Positions 9,153 through 18,182 of a stretch of 64,000 nt of DNA are shown piece after piece. Position 1 is the stretch's first letter. Each line of letters begins with the position of its first letter. The notes under the pieces are model-generated. The model did not search any database. It had not been told where the DNA came from and saw only the letters and a program-made list of their open reading frames with translations. The position numbers and the translations under genes were made by a program. Source of the DNA: Calothrix brevissima NIES-22 (lineage in GTDB: Bacteria; Cyanobacteriota; Cyanobacteriia; Cyanobacteriales; Nostocaceae). The DNA is taken from contig NZ_AP018207.1 in NCBI RefSeq assembly GCF_002367995.1, forward strand, positions 6,336,646 to 6,400,645, read 5' to 3'.

Positions 9153-10121
9153 CTACATCATATTTTTTGTTAAATATCCAATTTTTTGAATAGCTTTTTG
9201 CGCGTAAATACTAACTTCTCTATCGGGATCGTCTAAGGCTTGTTGCAGGGCGTTTAAGGCTTCAGTTGTACCCAAATTACCAAGTGCGATCGCGGCTTCT
9301 TTTCTCACATCTGAATACTCATCTGTTAAGGCTGCAATCAGTGCGGGTAAGGACTGAATATCGGGAATTTTCTGTAATACTTGAATGGCAAATTTTCTTA
9401 CCTGCCAATGTTCATCTTTAAGGGCAATTAATACAGTAGGAATAATCTTAGCATCAGCATGAAGGGCTAGAGATTTAGCAGCATTGCGGCGTACTTGCCA
9501 ATCAGTATCATTATTTAAGGCATTACTCAGCAAATCTACTATCTCTGCATCTGCTAAATGCCCTAATGTGAGCGCAGTTGCACGACGCACATTATCATCG
9601 CGATCGCGCATTAAAGATAAAGCTGGTGGGCATATCTGCACTTGATTGAGATAGCTGAGAGTTGTCACAGCAGCTTCCCGCAGTTGGGGATGTTCCGACT
9701 CAAAGAAGGATAGCACCGCCGGGAGTGACTGAGCATCATGTATCTTTCGCAACAAAATTAATACATTTAGTTGCAGGTTGATATCCGGTTGCTGTAATGC
9801 ATCTAACAACAGCAGCAAATCTTCAGATGATATTAACTCACCCAAAGCTGACAGCGCCTCGCTGCGAATTTCTGCATCTGCTGAAGCTAGACAAGGTAAT
9901 AAGGCGGGAACAGCGACAGGATTAGCAATTTCCCATAAAGCCGTAATAGCGATTTTCTGCACGGCGGTGCTTTCGTCTTGTAAGGCGACAATTAGCGCAT
10001 CAATCGCCGCCTCATCGCCCAAGTGTTGCAGGGTTTTTACCGCCACTAAGCGATCGCTTACTTCAGGCGATCGCAACATTTCCAACCATTCATTTAATTC
10101 AGAATCTATATTTGTTGACAT
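9153..10121 (-). CDS. HEAT-repeat protein
   Basis: A 322-residue protein made almost wholly of ~31-residue HEAT/PBS-lyase-type repeats, such as DALIVALQDESTAVQKIAI, DVRKEAAIALGNLG and QVRRNAAKSLALHADAK. Such superhelices are protein-interaction scaffolds; some cyanobacterial ones are phycobilin lyases (CpcE-like), but nothing here points to that. Its start lies 15 bases from the end of the ArgJ-like gene on the same strand, so the two may be co-transcribed. Confidence 0.8.
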   Translation of the reverse strand: MSTNIDSELNEWLEMLRSPEVSDRLVAVKTLQHLGDEAAIDALIVALQDESTAVQKIAITALWEIANPVAVPALLPCLASADAEIRSEALSALGELISSEDLLLLLDALQQPDINLQLNVLILLRKIHDAQSLPAVLSFFESEHPQLREAAVTTLSYLNQVQICPPALSLMRDRDDNVRRATALTLGHLADAEIVDLLSNALNNDTDWQVRRNAAKSLALHADAKIIPTVLIALKDEHWQVRKFAIQVLQKIPDIQSLPALIAALTDEYSDVRKEAAIALGNLGTTEALNALQQALDDPDREVSIYAQKAIQKIGYLTKNMM

Positions 10122-10135
10122 TGCAGAAATAATAA

Positions 10136-11287
10136 TTAAGTTGAGTATTTACCGTTAATTTCTACGTAACCTTCTGATAAATCACAACCCCAAACAGTTG
10201 CAATAGCTTCGCCAATATTTAAACTAACATGAATATTCACCTTATCTTGGGACATAACTTCTCGCAATTCTGCTAAATTTTCCTCAGTTAAAATATTTGG
10301 GTAAACCTTAACATTATCAAATTTAATGACAACCTTGTCTGGATTTATTGCCACTTCATTTTCACATTTACCTATAGCCATTGCCACTCTTCCCCAATTC
10401 GGATCGGCACCATATATAGCAGTCTTCACCAAAGGAGAATTAACAATTGCTTTCGCCACCTTTTTAGCTTGTGCATAATTTAAAGCTGAATCTACAGTTA
10501 CCTCAATTACCTTAGTCGCGCCTTCGCCGTCTCGCGCAATTTTCAAAACTAATTCTTGGGCTATTTCTTGCAATGCAATAGTAAATTCTTGTTCAGAAAC
10601 CTCACCAGCCAAACCATTAGCTAAAATTACAGCACTATCACTAGTAGAAGTATCAGTATCGATACTTAAACAATTAAATGTTTTATCTACAGTAGAGCGA
10701 AAAATTGAGCGCAACACATCAGCAGAAATCGCCGCATCGGTAAAAAAGAAAGCTAACAATGTTGCCATATTCGGCTCAATCATTCCCACGCCTTTAGCAA
10801 TTCCTACCAACTTAGCATTACCAACTTGTCGCGCCGCTAGCTTAGGTAAAGTATCGGTTGTCATAATACCGCGTGCTGCTAAATTAAAATCAGCCGCAGT
10901 TAATTTCTCGCCAATTCCTAACAAGCCTGTACGAATTTTTTCTATAGGATAACGTCTACCAATTACGCCTGTAGAAGCTATGACAATATTATCAGGAGAA
11001 ATTCCAGTTTCAGTGGCGACAATTTGAATAACTTCTTCCGTATCAGCTTTACCAATAGCACCATTAGCTACATTAGCGTTTTTAGAAATAACAACAATTC
11101 CCTGAGCTTGATTATCTTGTAAATTATGGCGGCTAAGAGTTACACTAGGGCCAGCAAAAAGACTTTGTGTAAATACTCCATCTGCAACACAGGGAACATC
11201 CGATTTAATCAAAACAAAATCATCGGTAAAGTCTTTGATACCTAAATTAGTAATAAAACTACTAAATCCTTGAGGAGATAACGACAT
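10136..11287 (-). CDS. ArgJ-family acetyltransferase-like protein
   Basis: Member of the ArgJ (glutamate/ornithine N-acetyltransferase) Ntn-hydrolase-like family. The self-cleavage site is present as KGVGMIEPNMATLLAFFFTDA, where the Thr becomes the new N-terminus and nucleophile. GADPNWGRVAMAIGKCE is the conserved later motif. At 383 residues it is slightly short, with a trimmed and divergent N-terminus compared with standard ArgJ. It follows the ferredoxin/flavoprotein/sulfonate-binding genes on the same strand, so it may be a paralogue with another acyl substrate rather than the arginine enzyme. Confidence 0.75.
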   Translation of the reverse strand: MSLSPQGFSSFITNLGIKDFTDDFVLIKSDVPCVADGVFTQSLFAGPSVTLSRHNLQDNQAQGIVVISKNANVANGAIGKADTEEVIQIVATETGISPDNIVIASTGVIGRRYPIEKIRTGLLGIGEKLTAADFNLAARGIMTTDTLPKLAARQVGNAKLVGIAKGVGMIEPNMATLLAFFFTDAAISADVLRSIFRSTVDKTFNCLSIDTDTSTSDSAVILANGLAGEVSEQEFTIALQEIAQELVLKIARDGEGATKVIEVTVDSALNYAQAKKVAKAIVNSPLVKTAIYGADPNWGRVAMAIGKCENEVAINPDKVVIKFDNVKVYPNILTEENLAELREVMSQDKVNIHVSLNIGEAIATVWGCDLSEGYVEINGKYST

Positions 11288-11426
11288 TATTTATATAAAA
11301 CTCCTGTGATTGGGTAATTTTATGATATTTGAATTGGAGCGTTCTTTAATTGGGCGAACTATTAATCATCCTGTAGGGTAGGCATTACTCTTAACAATTA
11401 GACATTTTATCCAACTGTTTTCTGAT

Positions 11427-11654
11427 TTACCTTAACAAGAAAGGAATTTGCACCTTAATGGCATTTGTAGGACATTCCCTTTCACAAGGAAGACAAAACC
11501 AGCATTCGTTATATTTCATATATGCTTTACCAGTTTCAGGATTTTTAGCTAATACATCAAGCGGACAAACCTCAATACAAACCCGACATTTTTCTAGACA
11601 TTTAGACTCATCCACAATCACTGGAACATCTACTCTTTGATTAACTAAAGCCAT
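11427..11654 (-). CDS. two-cluster 4Fe-4S ferredoxin
   Basis: A 75-residue ferredoxin with two cluster motifs: CLEKCRVCIEVCP and CWFCLPCERECP. It is similar to ferredoxins that partner fumarate-reductase-type flavoproteins, for example the AprB-like or AsfB-like type. It is encoded directly downstream of such a flavoprotein gene on the same strand, so it very likely passes electrons to or from it. Confidence 0.85.
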   Translation of the reverse strand: MALVNQRVDVPVIVDESKCLEKCRVCIEVCPLDVLAKNPETGKAYMKYNECWFCLPCERECPTNAIKVQIPFLLR

Positions 11655-11857
11655 TTAACACCTCTATAATTCTTATTATCTTTCTCTCACCAGCAATGCC
11701 CACCCTACAGAACGATTAATATTTGATACAGCATTTATCTCCGAAACTAAATTGGCGATCGCTTCTTATATCCTCACGAATCATTAACAACAAATCCCCC
11801 ATCCCTTAGCGCCCCTTTGCGTAAACCTCAGCGCCCCTTTGCGTTTAAAAATCAACC

Positions 11858-13567
11858 TTACTTAACCGCCACATCATAAACCTCTCTACCCAAATCCACA
11901 TCAACAACATAAGGCTCAACATCCCGCTTAAATAACACCATTTCCCCCCTTGTATCCTTCCTTAAATTCACATGACAAAACCATTCCTGATTATTCTTTT
12001 CAGGAAAATCTAAATGATAATGATAAAGCCCCCAACGGCTTTCTCGACGATATAAAGATGCTCTTGCAGCCATCTCCGCACAATCTCTAATAAAATGCAC
12101 CTCCATACAGCGCATCAATTCGTGCGGATCGCGCGCTCCCATTTGCGCCAAAGCATCATCATATCGCACAAAATTCTTCAGCCCAATTTCCATTTTGTAA
12201 TTTGATTTTGGCGGCTGTAAATAATCATTAACTAATCGCCGTAACTTATATTCAACTTGAGTATGGGGAATACCATTAGGATTATTTAACGGTGCATAAA
12301 TTCTCGCTTTCTCTGCATCTAAAAATTCCCCCTCCGGTTCCAAATGCTCCAAATCTTTGATGTAATCAATTGCATGAGTTCCTGCTAACCTGCCAAATAC
12401 AAATGCCCCAATCATATAATTATGAGGCACACTTGCCATATCTCCGGCTGCATACAATCCCGGTACAGTAGTTTCTGCTTTTTCATTCACCCAAACACCA
12501 GAAGCACTATGTCCGCTACATAACCCAATTTCTGAGATATTCATCTCAATTCCATGAGTGCGATAATCCTCACCTCTACCTTCATGAAATCTTCCCCGAC
12601 TAGGTCTTTCATTTGACCATAAAATAGACTCAATTTCGGAAATTGTATCTTCATCCAAATGAGTCATTTTCAATTGAATTGGCCCTTTACCAGAGTTCAA
12701 TTCTTTCCAAATTTCTAACATCATTTGCCCGCTCCAATAATCACAATTAATGAAGCGGTGTCCTTCGGCGTTGGCGGTATATGCACCAAATGGCCCGGCA
12801 ACATAAGCGCAAGCCGGGCCGTTATAATCTTTAATTAAAGGATTAATTTGGAAGCATTCGATATTAGTTAATTCTGCGCCTGCGTGGTAAGCCATTGAGT
12901 AACCATCACCCGCATTCGTGGGGTTTTCATAAGTACCGTAGAGGTAGCCAGATGCAGGTAATCCCAACCTGCCGCAAGCACCGGTGCAGAGAATCACAGC
13001 TTTGGCTTGGATAACCACAAAATCCCCAGCACGCACATCAAAGCCAACCGCACCAATCGCCCTTCCTTCTCTTACCAAAATTCTCGTCGCCATGACGCGG
13101 TTGGTAACATTAACTTTATGGCGTTTTACCTGTCGGGTAAGAATGGTTTTTAAGTCTTTACCTTCCGGCATAGGCAATACATATTTACCTACCCGATGCA
13201 CTTGTTTAACATCGTAATTGCCTTGGGGGTCTTTTTGGAACTTCACGCCCCAACTTTCGAGTTCTTGAATGGTTTCGTAACCTAGCTTGGCGGTTTGATA
13301 GACAGCTTTTTGATGCAGAATCCCATCATTCGCAATTGTGACTTCCCGTACATACTGTTCTGGCGTAGAGAATCCAGGGATAACGGCTGTATTTACGCCA
13401 TCCATTCCCATTGCGATCGCACCACTCCGACGAATATTAGCTTTCTCCAAAATCAGCACATTTGCCGCCGGATTAGCCTGTTTCGCCTTAATTCCCGCCA
13501 TCGTCCCCGCCGTACCACCGCCTATCACTAGTACATCGGTTTTGAGAAATTGGGTAGTTATTTCCAT
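11858..13567 (-). CDS. fumarate reductase/AprA-type FAD flavoprotein
   Basis: FAD-dependent oxidoreductase of the succinate dehydrogenase/fumarate reductase flavoprotein family. It has the N-terminal dinucleotide fold (DVLVIGGGTAGTMAGIKA), RRSGAIAMGMDGVNTA, the AVILCTGACGRLG segment and the C-terminal GLYAAGDMAS FAD contact. With the ferredoxin gene downstream and a sulfonate-type lipoprotein gene upstream it matches the order of Pseudomonas asfCAB (aryl-sulfonate use), so a role in organosulfur reduction is plausible but unproven. I place the start at 13567 (MEITTQFLKTD), which has an AGGTGAT ribosome site. An upstream in-frame start would translate the adjacent low-complexity heptamer repeat. 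Confidence 0.8.
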   Translation of the reverse strand: MEITTQFLKTDVLVIGGGTAGTMAGIKAKQANPAANVLILEKANIRRSGAIAMGMDGVNTAVIPGFSTPEQYVREVTIANDGILHQKAVYQTAKLGYETIQELESWGVKFQKDPQGNYDVKQVHRVGKYVLPMPEGKDLKTILTRQVKRHKVNVTNRVMATRILVREGRAIGAVGFDVRAGDFVVIQAKAVILCTGACGRLGLPASGYLYGTYENPTNAGDGYSMAYHAGAELTNIECFQINPLIKDYNGPACAYVAGPFGAYTANAEGHRFINCDYWSGQMMLEIWKELNSGKGPIQLKMTHLDEDTISEIESILWSNERPSRGRFHEGRGEDYRTHGIEMNISEIGLCSGHSASGVWVNEKAETTVPGLYAAGDMASVPHNYMIGAFVFGRLAGTHAIDYIKDLEHLEPEGEFLDAEKARIYAPLNNPNGIPHTQVEYKLRRLVNDYLQPPKSNYKMEIGLKNFVRYDDALAQMGARDPHELMRCMEVHFIRDCAEMAARASLYRRESRWGLYHYHLDFPEKNNQEWFCHVNLRKDTRGEMVLFKRDVEPYVVDVDLGREVYDVAVK

Positions 13568-13589
13568 ATCATCACCTGAGTTAAAAAGA

Positions 13590-13683
13590 GAGGGAAGAAA
13601 AGGGAGACAAGGAAGACAAGGGAGACAAGGAGGATAAAGAACTATTCCCCAATGCCCCATGCCCCATGCCCAATGCCCCATGC
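13590..13683. repeat. short tandem repeats (GGAGACAAG and CCCAATG types)
   Basis: Runs of GGGAGACAA/GGAAGACAA units are followed by CCCAATG/CCCCATG 7-mers, the same unit types as the block near 5.8 kb. They fill the gap between the flavoprotein gene and the upstream binding-protein gene. Confidence 0.8.
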
Positions 13684-13684
13684 C

Positions 13685-14806
13685 CTAATTCCGCCAAATT
13701 ATGTCCTTAACTTTAATTTCCTTGGGTATAAGTTTGATTTTGTAGAATGCATCGGCAATTTCTTGCTGTTTTGCAATTACTTCATCGGTAATCGGTAGTA
13801 CGCCATAATCACGCCGCTTTTCTGCTACTTCTAAAACCTCTGCATCAATACCCAATGCAGGTGAGAGGAATTTCGCTACTTCGCTATGGTTATTCTTTGC
13901 CCAATCGCTAGTCTTTTTCACTTCATCTAGAACTGTTTTCAAAATATCAGCGTGGTTATCGACAAAAGACTTAGCAGCTAGATAATAACCGCGATTCGGT
14001 GCTAATCCTGTAGCGTCGGTGAGGCTACGTGCGCCTGTGGCTTTCTCTGCTAAAGCTAAATAAGGGTCCCAAATTGCCCAAGCATCAACGTTTTTGCCTT
14101 CAAAAGCCGCCCTTCCATCGGCTGGTTGGAGGGTAACCGGTTGGATGTCACTATATTGCAATCCGGCTTTTTCTAGGGCTTTGACTACTAAATAGTTAGT
14201 GTTGGAACCTTTGGCGAAAGCTACTTTTTTACCTTTGAGATCCGCCACTGTTTTAATCGGTGAATCTTTGTGAACGAGGATGGCTTCAGCCTTGGTACTC
14301 CAAGGATCGTAAGCTACATAAACTAACGGTGTCCCTGCGGCTTGGGCAAATATTGGCGGTGCTTCTCCTGTGTAGCCAAAGTCTATACTACCAGCGTTGA
14401 TCGCCTCTAACATTGGTGGCCCGGAGGGAAATTCACTCCAGGTAACAGAAGCACCAGAAGCCGCCAAAGCTTTTTCTAAATCGCCTTTGGTTTTTAACGC
14501 ACTTAAAATTGTTCCTGCTTTCTGGAACCCAATCCGCACTGTATTACTACTAACAGATGGACTGGGACTAGATGCTGGCGTTGTCTGTTCTGTGGGTGTT
14601 GCTGTTGGTGTTGTGGTTGCTTGCTGGCTTGTGTTTGAAGAACAAGCTGAAACAAATAAAACTAAGCCAAGCCCAACTGCAAACAGTAGCGAGAAAATCC
14701 TGATTCTGCGCTGCTTAAACCTTTGGAGAAATCCCAGAAAAATATTTAATATACGAGATGTAACGAGCCTGGACAACATAAATACTCTGTTTCTCATGGT
14801 AAACAC
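13685..14806 (-). CDS. SsuA-like sulfonate ABC transporter substrate-binding lipoprotein
   Basis: Periplasmic solute-binding lipoprotein. Positively charged residues precede a hydrophobic segment ending in the lipobox VSAC (about residues 52-55), then a Thr/Pro/Ser linker, then an SsuA/NrtA-type domain (VRIGFQKAGTILSALK, GPPMLEAINAGSIDFGYTGEAPP, DAWAIWDPYLALAE). This is the aliphatic sulfonate/taurine subfamily. No permease or ATPase gene is adjacent; instead a flavoprotein and ferredoxin follow on the same strand, as in asf-type clusters. The start is uncertain because several Met lie before the signal segment. Confidence 0.85.
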   Translation of the reverse strand: MFTMRNRVFMLSRLVTSRILNIFLGFLQRFKQRRIRIFSLLFAVGLGLVLFVSACSSNTSQQATTTPTATPTEQTTPASSPSPSVSSNTVRIGFQKAGTILSALKTKGDLEKALAASGASVTWSEFPSGPPMLEAINAGSIDFGYTGEAPPIFAQAAGTPLVYVAYDPWSTKAEAILVHKDSPIKTVADLKGKKVAFAKGSNTNYLVVKALEKAGLQYSDIQPVTLQPADGRAAFEGKNVDAWAIWDPYLALAEKATGARSLTDATGLAPNRGYYLAAKSFVDNHADILKTVLDEVKKTSDWAKNNHSEVAKFLSPALGIDAEVLEVAEKRRDYGVLPITDEVIAKQQEIADAFYKIKLIPKEIKVKDIIWRN

Positions 14807-15202
14807 TTAGGCAACAACCAAAATCTACAGTAAATGGATTAATTAACCGTAGATTTAAGCGATCAAAACGCCATACAACAGTTTGTCTCTCAGACATCGC
14901 TGAGAAACCTTGGTAAATATTGCTTACTGGTGCAAGCAATGAAATTATTTCAGCATCATACTACGGTAGATTGACCTAAATACAGTATTTTGCAGTAAAT
15001 TTTATTAGTCATTAGTCATTGGTCATTTGGTCATTGGTAAGCGCGATCGCATTCTGCAACAAAAAATCGCCCAATCTATTGCTAGAGCAAATATTATTGA
15101 TTCTCAATACCAATTTAAAAAAGAATGGGACAGATGGTAGGGGCATGGCACTGCCATGCCCTCTAGAATATATTGATGTGCCGCTTTCCAAAATATATTT
15201 TT
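14807..15202. other. intergenic region, no gene seen
   Basis: This 396-base stretch contains the likely upstream region of the binding-protein operon, a few ATTAGTCATTGGTC-type heptamers near 15005-15035 and one HIP1 octamer near 15043. I see no convincing gene in it. Confidence 0.4.
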
Positions 15203-16390
15203 TTAATTGATCGCAGGAGTCGATTGTAATTTGAGTAATCTCTCTCCTGCTTTGGCTAAAGTTTCTGGCTGCTTGCTAAAACAAAATCTAATAAAATTCT
15301 TACCCGTCTCTGATTGAGCGAAAAAGCTAGAACCAGGAACTACCGCTACACCAATTTCTTTAATTAAATATGTAGCGAATTCCACATCATTTTGATAGCC
15401 AAATTTGGCAATATCTGCAAATACATAATAGGCTCCTTGAGGCACAAAATAAGGAATTCCCACCACATCTAAAATTTGCAGAATTTGATGGCGTTTTTGT
15501 TGATATAATTTGGCTAATTCTTCATAGTAACTAACAGGAAGTTTCATCGCTGCCACACCAGCCCTTTGTAAAGGTGCGGGTGCACCAACTGTCAGAAAAT
15601 CATGGACTTTCCTAATTGCACCTGTTAATTCTGGATTGGCTAAAATATAGCCAACTCGCCAACCAGTGACACTATAAGTTTTAGAAAGACCATTAATTGT
15701 CACTGTTCTTTCTGCCATTCCTGGTAGCGTTGCCATTGCTATATGTTGTGTGTTGTCATAAAGAATATGTTCGTAAATTTCATCTGTGAATACCAATACA
15801 TCCCATTTTTGACAAAGTTCAGCTATTAAATTTAGTTCTTCACGAGTAAATACTTTTCCTGTGGGATTATGGGGCGTATTAATAATAATGGCTTTTGTAC
15901 GTTCATTAAATGCCTGAGTTAATTCTGCTGCATCAAATGTCCAATCAGGCGCATGTAGAGATACATAACGAGGCGTTGCACTGGCTAAAATTGCATCGGG
16001 CCCATAGTTTTCATAATAGGGTTCAAAAACTATGACTTCATCACCTGGATTGAGAGTAGCTAACATTACCGCCGCCATTGCTTCTGTAGAACCGCAGGTA
16101 ACAGTAATTTGTCGTTCTGGATCGATATTTAAACCTAAATACCAGTTAACTTTTTCGGCGATCGCGTGACGAAACGCTTTATCACCCCAAGTAATGGCAT
16201 ATTGATTAATATCCTCTGTAATTGCGGCGATCGCTGCTTGTTTCAACTCTAGCGGACAAGGAAAATCAGGAAATCCCTGCGCCAAATTCACCGCACCATA
16301 CTGTAATGCAACTCTCGTCATTTCGCGAATGACTGACTCTGTGAACTGGTTTGCTTTATCTGAAATTCTTGGCTTTCCTACCGGAGTCAC
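15203..16390 (-). CDS. PLP-dependent aminotransferase, class I/II
   Basis: Fold-type I aminotransferase. It shows AVNLAQGFPDFP at the N-terminus, INTPHNPTGKV, TDEIYEHILYD and the PLP-binding lysine in INGLSKTYSVTGWRVGY, followed by FIRFCFSKQPETL near the end with the substrate-carboxylate Arg. It is closest in style to kynurenine/methionine (YbdL-like) aminotransferases, but the exact substrate cannot be assigned. The ATG at 16390 lies just downstream of a palindromic operator-like sequence. Confidence 0.85.
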   Translation of the reverse strand: MTPVGKPRISDKANQFTESVIREMTRVALQYGAVNLAQGFPDFPCPLELKQAAIAAITEDINQYAITWGDKAFRHAIAEKVNWYLGLNIDPERQITVTCGSTEAMAAVMLATLNPGDEVIVFEPYYENYGPDAILASATPRYVSLHAPDWTFDAAELTQAFNERTKAIIINTPHNPTGKVFTREELNLIAELCQKWDVLVFTDEIYEHILYDNTQHIAMATLPGMAERTVTINGLSKTYSVTGWRVGYILANPELTGAIRKVHDFLTVGAPAPLQRAGVAAMKLPVSYYEELAKLYQQKRHQILQILDVVGIPYFVPQGAYYVFADIAKFGYQNDVEFATYLIKEIGVAVVPGSSFFAQSETGKNFIRFCFSKQPETLAKAGERLLKLQSTPAIN

Positions 16391-16412
16391 GTTGATTCCT
16401 CTGAGATTATTT

Positions 16413-16452
16413 TATAATATACTTTAAATCGATAAACTTATCGTATATTATA
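16413..16452. promoter_or_regulatory. nested palindrome upstream of the aminotransferase gene
   Basis: TATAATATAC (16413-16422) and GTATATTATA (16443-16452) are exact inverted repeats, and between them CGATAAACTTATCG (16430-16443) is another perfect palindrome. It sits 23-62 bases upstream of the aminotransferase ATG on its minus strand, so it is a good candidate repressor site overlapping the promoter. Confidence 0.5.
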
Positions 16453-16572
16453 GGCGATCGCTAAATAATAATACTAAATTGCGGCTTGTCGGACAAATCT
16501 CTTCCTTTGTACAACTATGGGGGGCTAAAGAGTTAGCCATAGTAGTATCTTGCTGCAATATTAATCGCAATC

Positions 16573-16794
16573 TTATCTGTATTTGCTATTAAAACAAAAT
16601 TCCAAACATTCTTGTTGTGCTTTTTGAAAGAAATTTTGTTGAATATTTACAAAGTCACGGAAGCCAATAAATGCAAGCTCTTGAACATCTATTTGAGTAT
16701 GGCTCAAATATCTTATCGCTAAGTTCAACGCTTCTAAAGCAGCATCTGCATGTTTTTTGTCAACACCATAATTTTTATAATTACCATGAATCAC
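16573..16794 (-). CDS. small hypothetical protein
   Basis: A 73-residue frame starting with GTG, rich in Ala, Asn and Gln, with two probable amphipathic helices. I recognise no family. It may be the 3' remnant of a longer gene disrupted when the neighbouring TnpB element arrived; the frame stays open for 22 codons upstream without an ATG. Confidence 0.3.
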   Translation of the reverse strand: MIHGNYKNYGVDKKHADAALEALNLAIRYLSHTQIDVQELAFIGFRDFVNIQQNFFQKAQQECLEFCFNSKYR

Positions 16795-16899
16795 AACCCA
16801 ATACCAAGAACTAATTTTTTTCCAGAAAAATCTACTTTTCCATTGGTATCTTTTAAGTATTTATCAATAGTAATAGGTCGATATTTGGAGTAGTTCACT

Positions 16900-18132
16900 A
16901 TGAAACGACAAGCAATAAAAATCAGGTTGTACCCCACAGATGAACAGGTTCAAGTGTTGGCTCAACAATTCGGATGTGCGCGTTGGTGGTGGAATTATGG
17001 GCTAAATCAATGCATTGAAACCTACAAATCAACTGGCAAAGGCTTGTCTCAATCTGGACTTAATTCTTTGTTGCCAGGACTCAAAAAAGATAAAGAAACA
17101 GAATGGCTAGGAGAATGTTATTCACAGGTATTACAATCTGTGAGCCTAAACCTCAGTCGTGCATATCAAAACTTTTTTGAAGGTAGAGCAAAATACCCTA
17201 AATTCAAATCAAGACATCATCGACAATCAATTCAATATCCTCAAAAGGTGAAACAAGTTGATGAAACTTTGAAATTTCCCGGTAAGTTGGGAAGTGTAAA
17301 AGCAAAAATTCATCGTCCACTTGACGGGACTATCAAAACGGTTACTGTTAGTAAATGCCCGTCGGGTAAATACTATGCATCGGTTTTGATGGAATATGAG
17401 GATGATTACCCTTCGTCTAATACAGATGGCAAGGCTATAGGAATAGACTTACGTGTAAAAGACTTTGCAATTACCTATGATGGCGAAAAAGTTTCCAAAT
17501 ACTCGCATCCTAAACACTTAGCTAAATATGAAAAGAAGTTAGCTAAAAAACAACGTATTGCTGCACGTAAAGTCAAGGGCAGTAATCGCCGTAGAAAAGC
17601 AACAAGAATTGTAGCTAGGGTATACGAGCAAGTTAGCAATGTCCGTCAAGACTATTTACATAAGCTATCTAGGAAGATAGTTGATAATAATCAAGTCGTG
17701 GTAGTCGAAAACCTAAACGTCAAGGGCATGGTTCGTAACCATAAACTAGCAAAGGCAATATCTGATACTGGATGGGGTACTTTTATCAACTTCTTATCCT
17801 ACAAACTAGAACGTAGTGGTGGGAAGTTGGTAGAAATAAACAGATGGTTTCCTAGTTCCAAACTTTGCTCTAATTGTCATTACCAAATCAACGAGTTACC
17901 GCTAGATGTAAGAACCTGGATTTGTCCTAGTTGCGGTACTCATCATGACAGAGATGGTAATGCAGCAATAAACATTAGAGCGGAAGGTATCAGAATGCTG
18001 TTCTCCTCTGGGACGGGGGAGGCTAACGCCAATGGAGAGGAAGTAAGACCAATTCGGGGGCGTAAGCCTAAGATGCGGCATTCCTCCGTGAAGTTGGAAG
18101 CCCACACTGCACCGTCAGCTCAGTGTGGGTAG
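16900..18132 (+). CDS. TnpB, IS200/IS605-type RNA-guided nuclease
   Basis: A 410-residue TnpB with all three RuvC residues visible: Asp in GIDLRVKDFA, Glu in VVVENLNVKGM and Asp in THHDRDGNAAINIRA. The four-Cys zinc ribbon is CSNCH...CPSCG, and the N-terminus is the usual MKRQAIKIRLYPT. TnpB nucleases are guided by an RNA made from the element's right end. No TnpA lies nearby, so transposition would need help in trans. TAGTTCAC occurs directly before the start (16891-16898) and again at the right end (18130-18137). Confidence 0.9.
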   Translation: MKRQAIKIRLYPTDEQVQVLAQQFGCARWWWNYGLNQCIETYKSTGKGLSQSGLNSLLPGLKKDKETEWLGECYSQVLQSVSLNLSRAYQNFFEGRAKYPKFKSRHHRQSIQYPQKVKQVDETLKFPGKLGSVKAKIHRPLDGTIKTVTVSKCPSGKYYASVLMEYEDDYPSSNTDGKAIGIDLRVKDFAITYDGEKVSKYSHPKHLAKYEKKLAKKQRIAARKVKGSNRRRKATRIVARVYEQVSNVRQDYLHKLSRKIVDNNQVVVVENLNVKGMVRNHKLAKAISDTGWGTFINFLSYKLERSGGKLVEINRWFPSSKLCSNCHYQINELPLDVRTWICPSCGTHHDRDGNAAINIRAEGIRMLFSSGTGEANANGEEVRPIRGRKPKMRHSSVKLEAHTAPSAQCG

Positions 18133-18137
18133 TTCAC
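18101..18137 (+). ncRNA. right-end hairpin of the TnpB element (probable omega-RNA 3' end)
   Basis: CCCACACTG (18101-18109) pairs perfectly with CAGTGTGGG (18121-18129), with an 11-base loop, inside the 3' end of the TnpB frame and directly followed by TAGTTCAC. Right-end hairpins overlapping tnpB are typical IS605 ends and form the 3' part of the guide RNA; the guide would lie just beyond 18137. Confidence 0.55.
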
Positions 18138-18182
18138 AAAGTCTATTTTTCGAGTATGAAATTTTTTATTAAGAAGTAGCTT

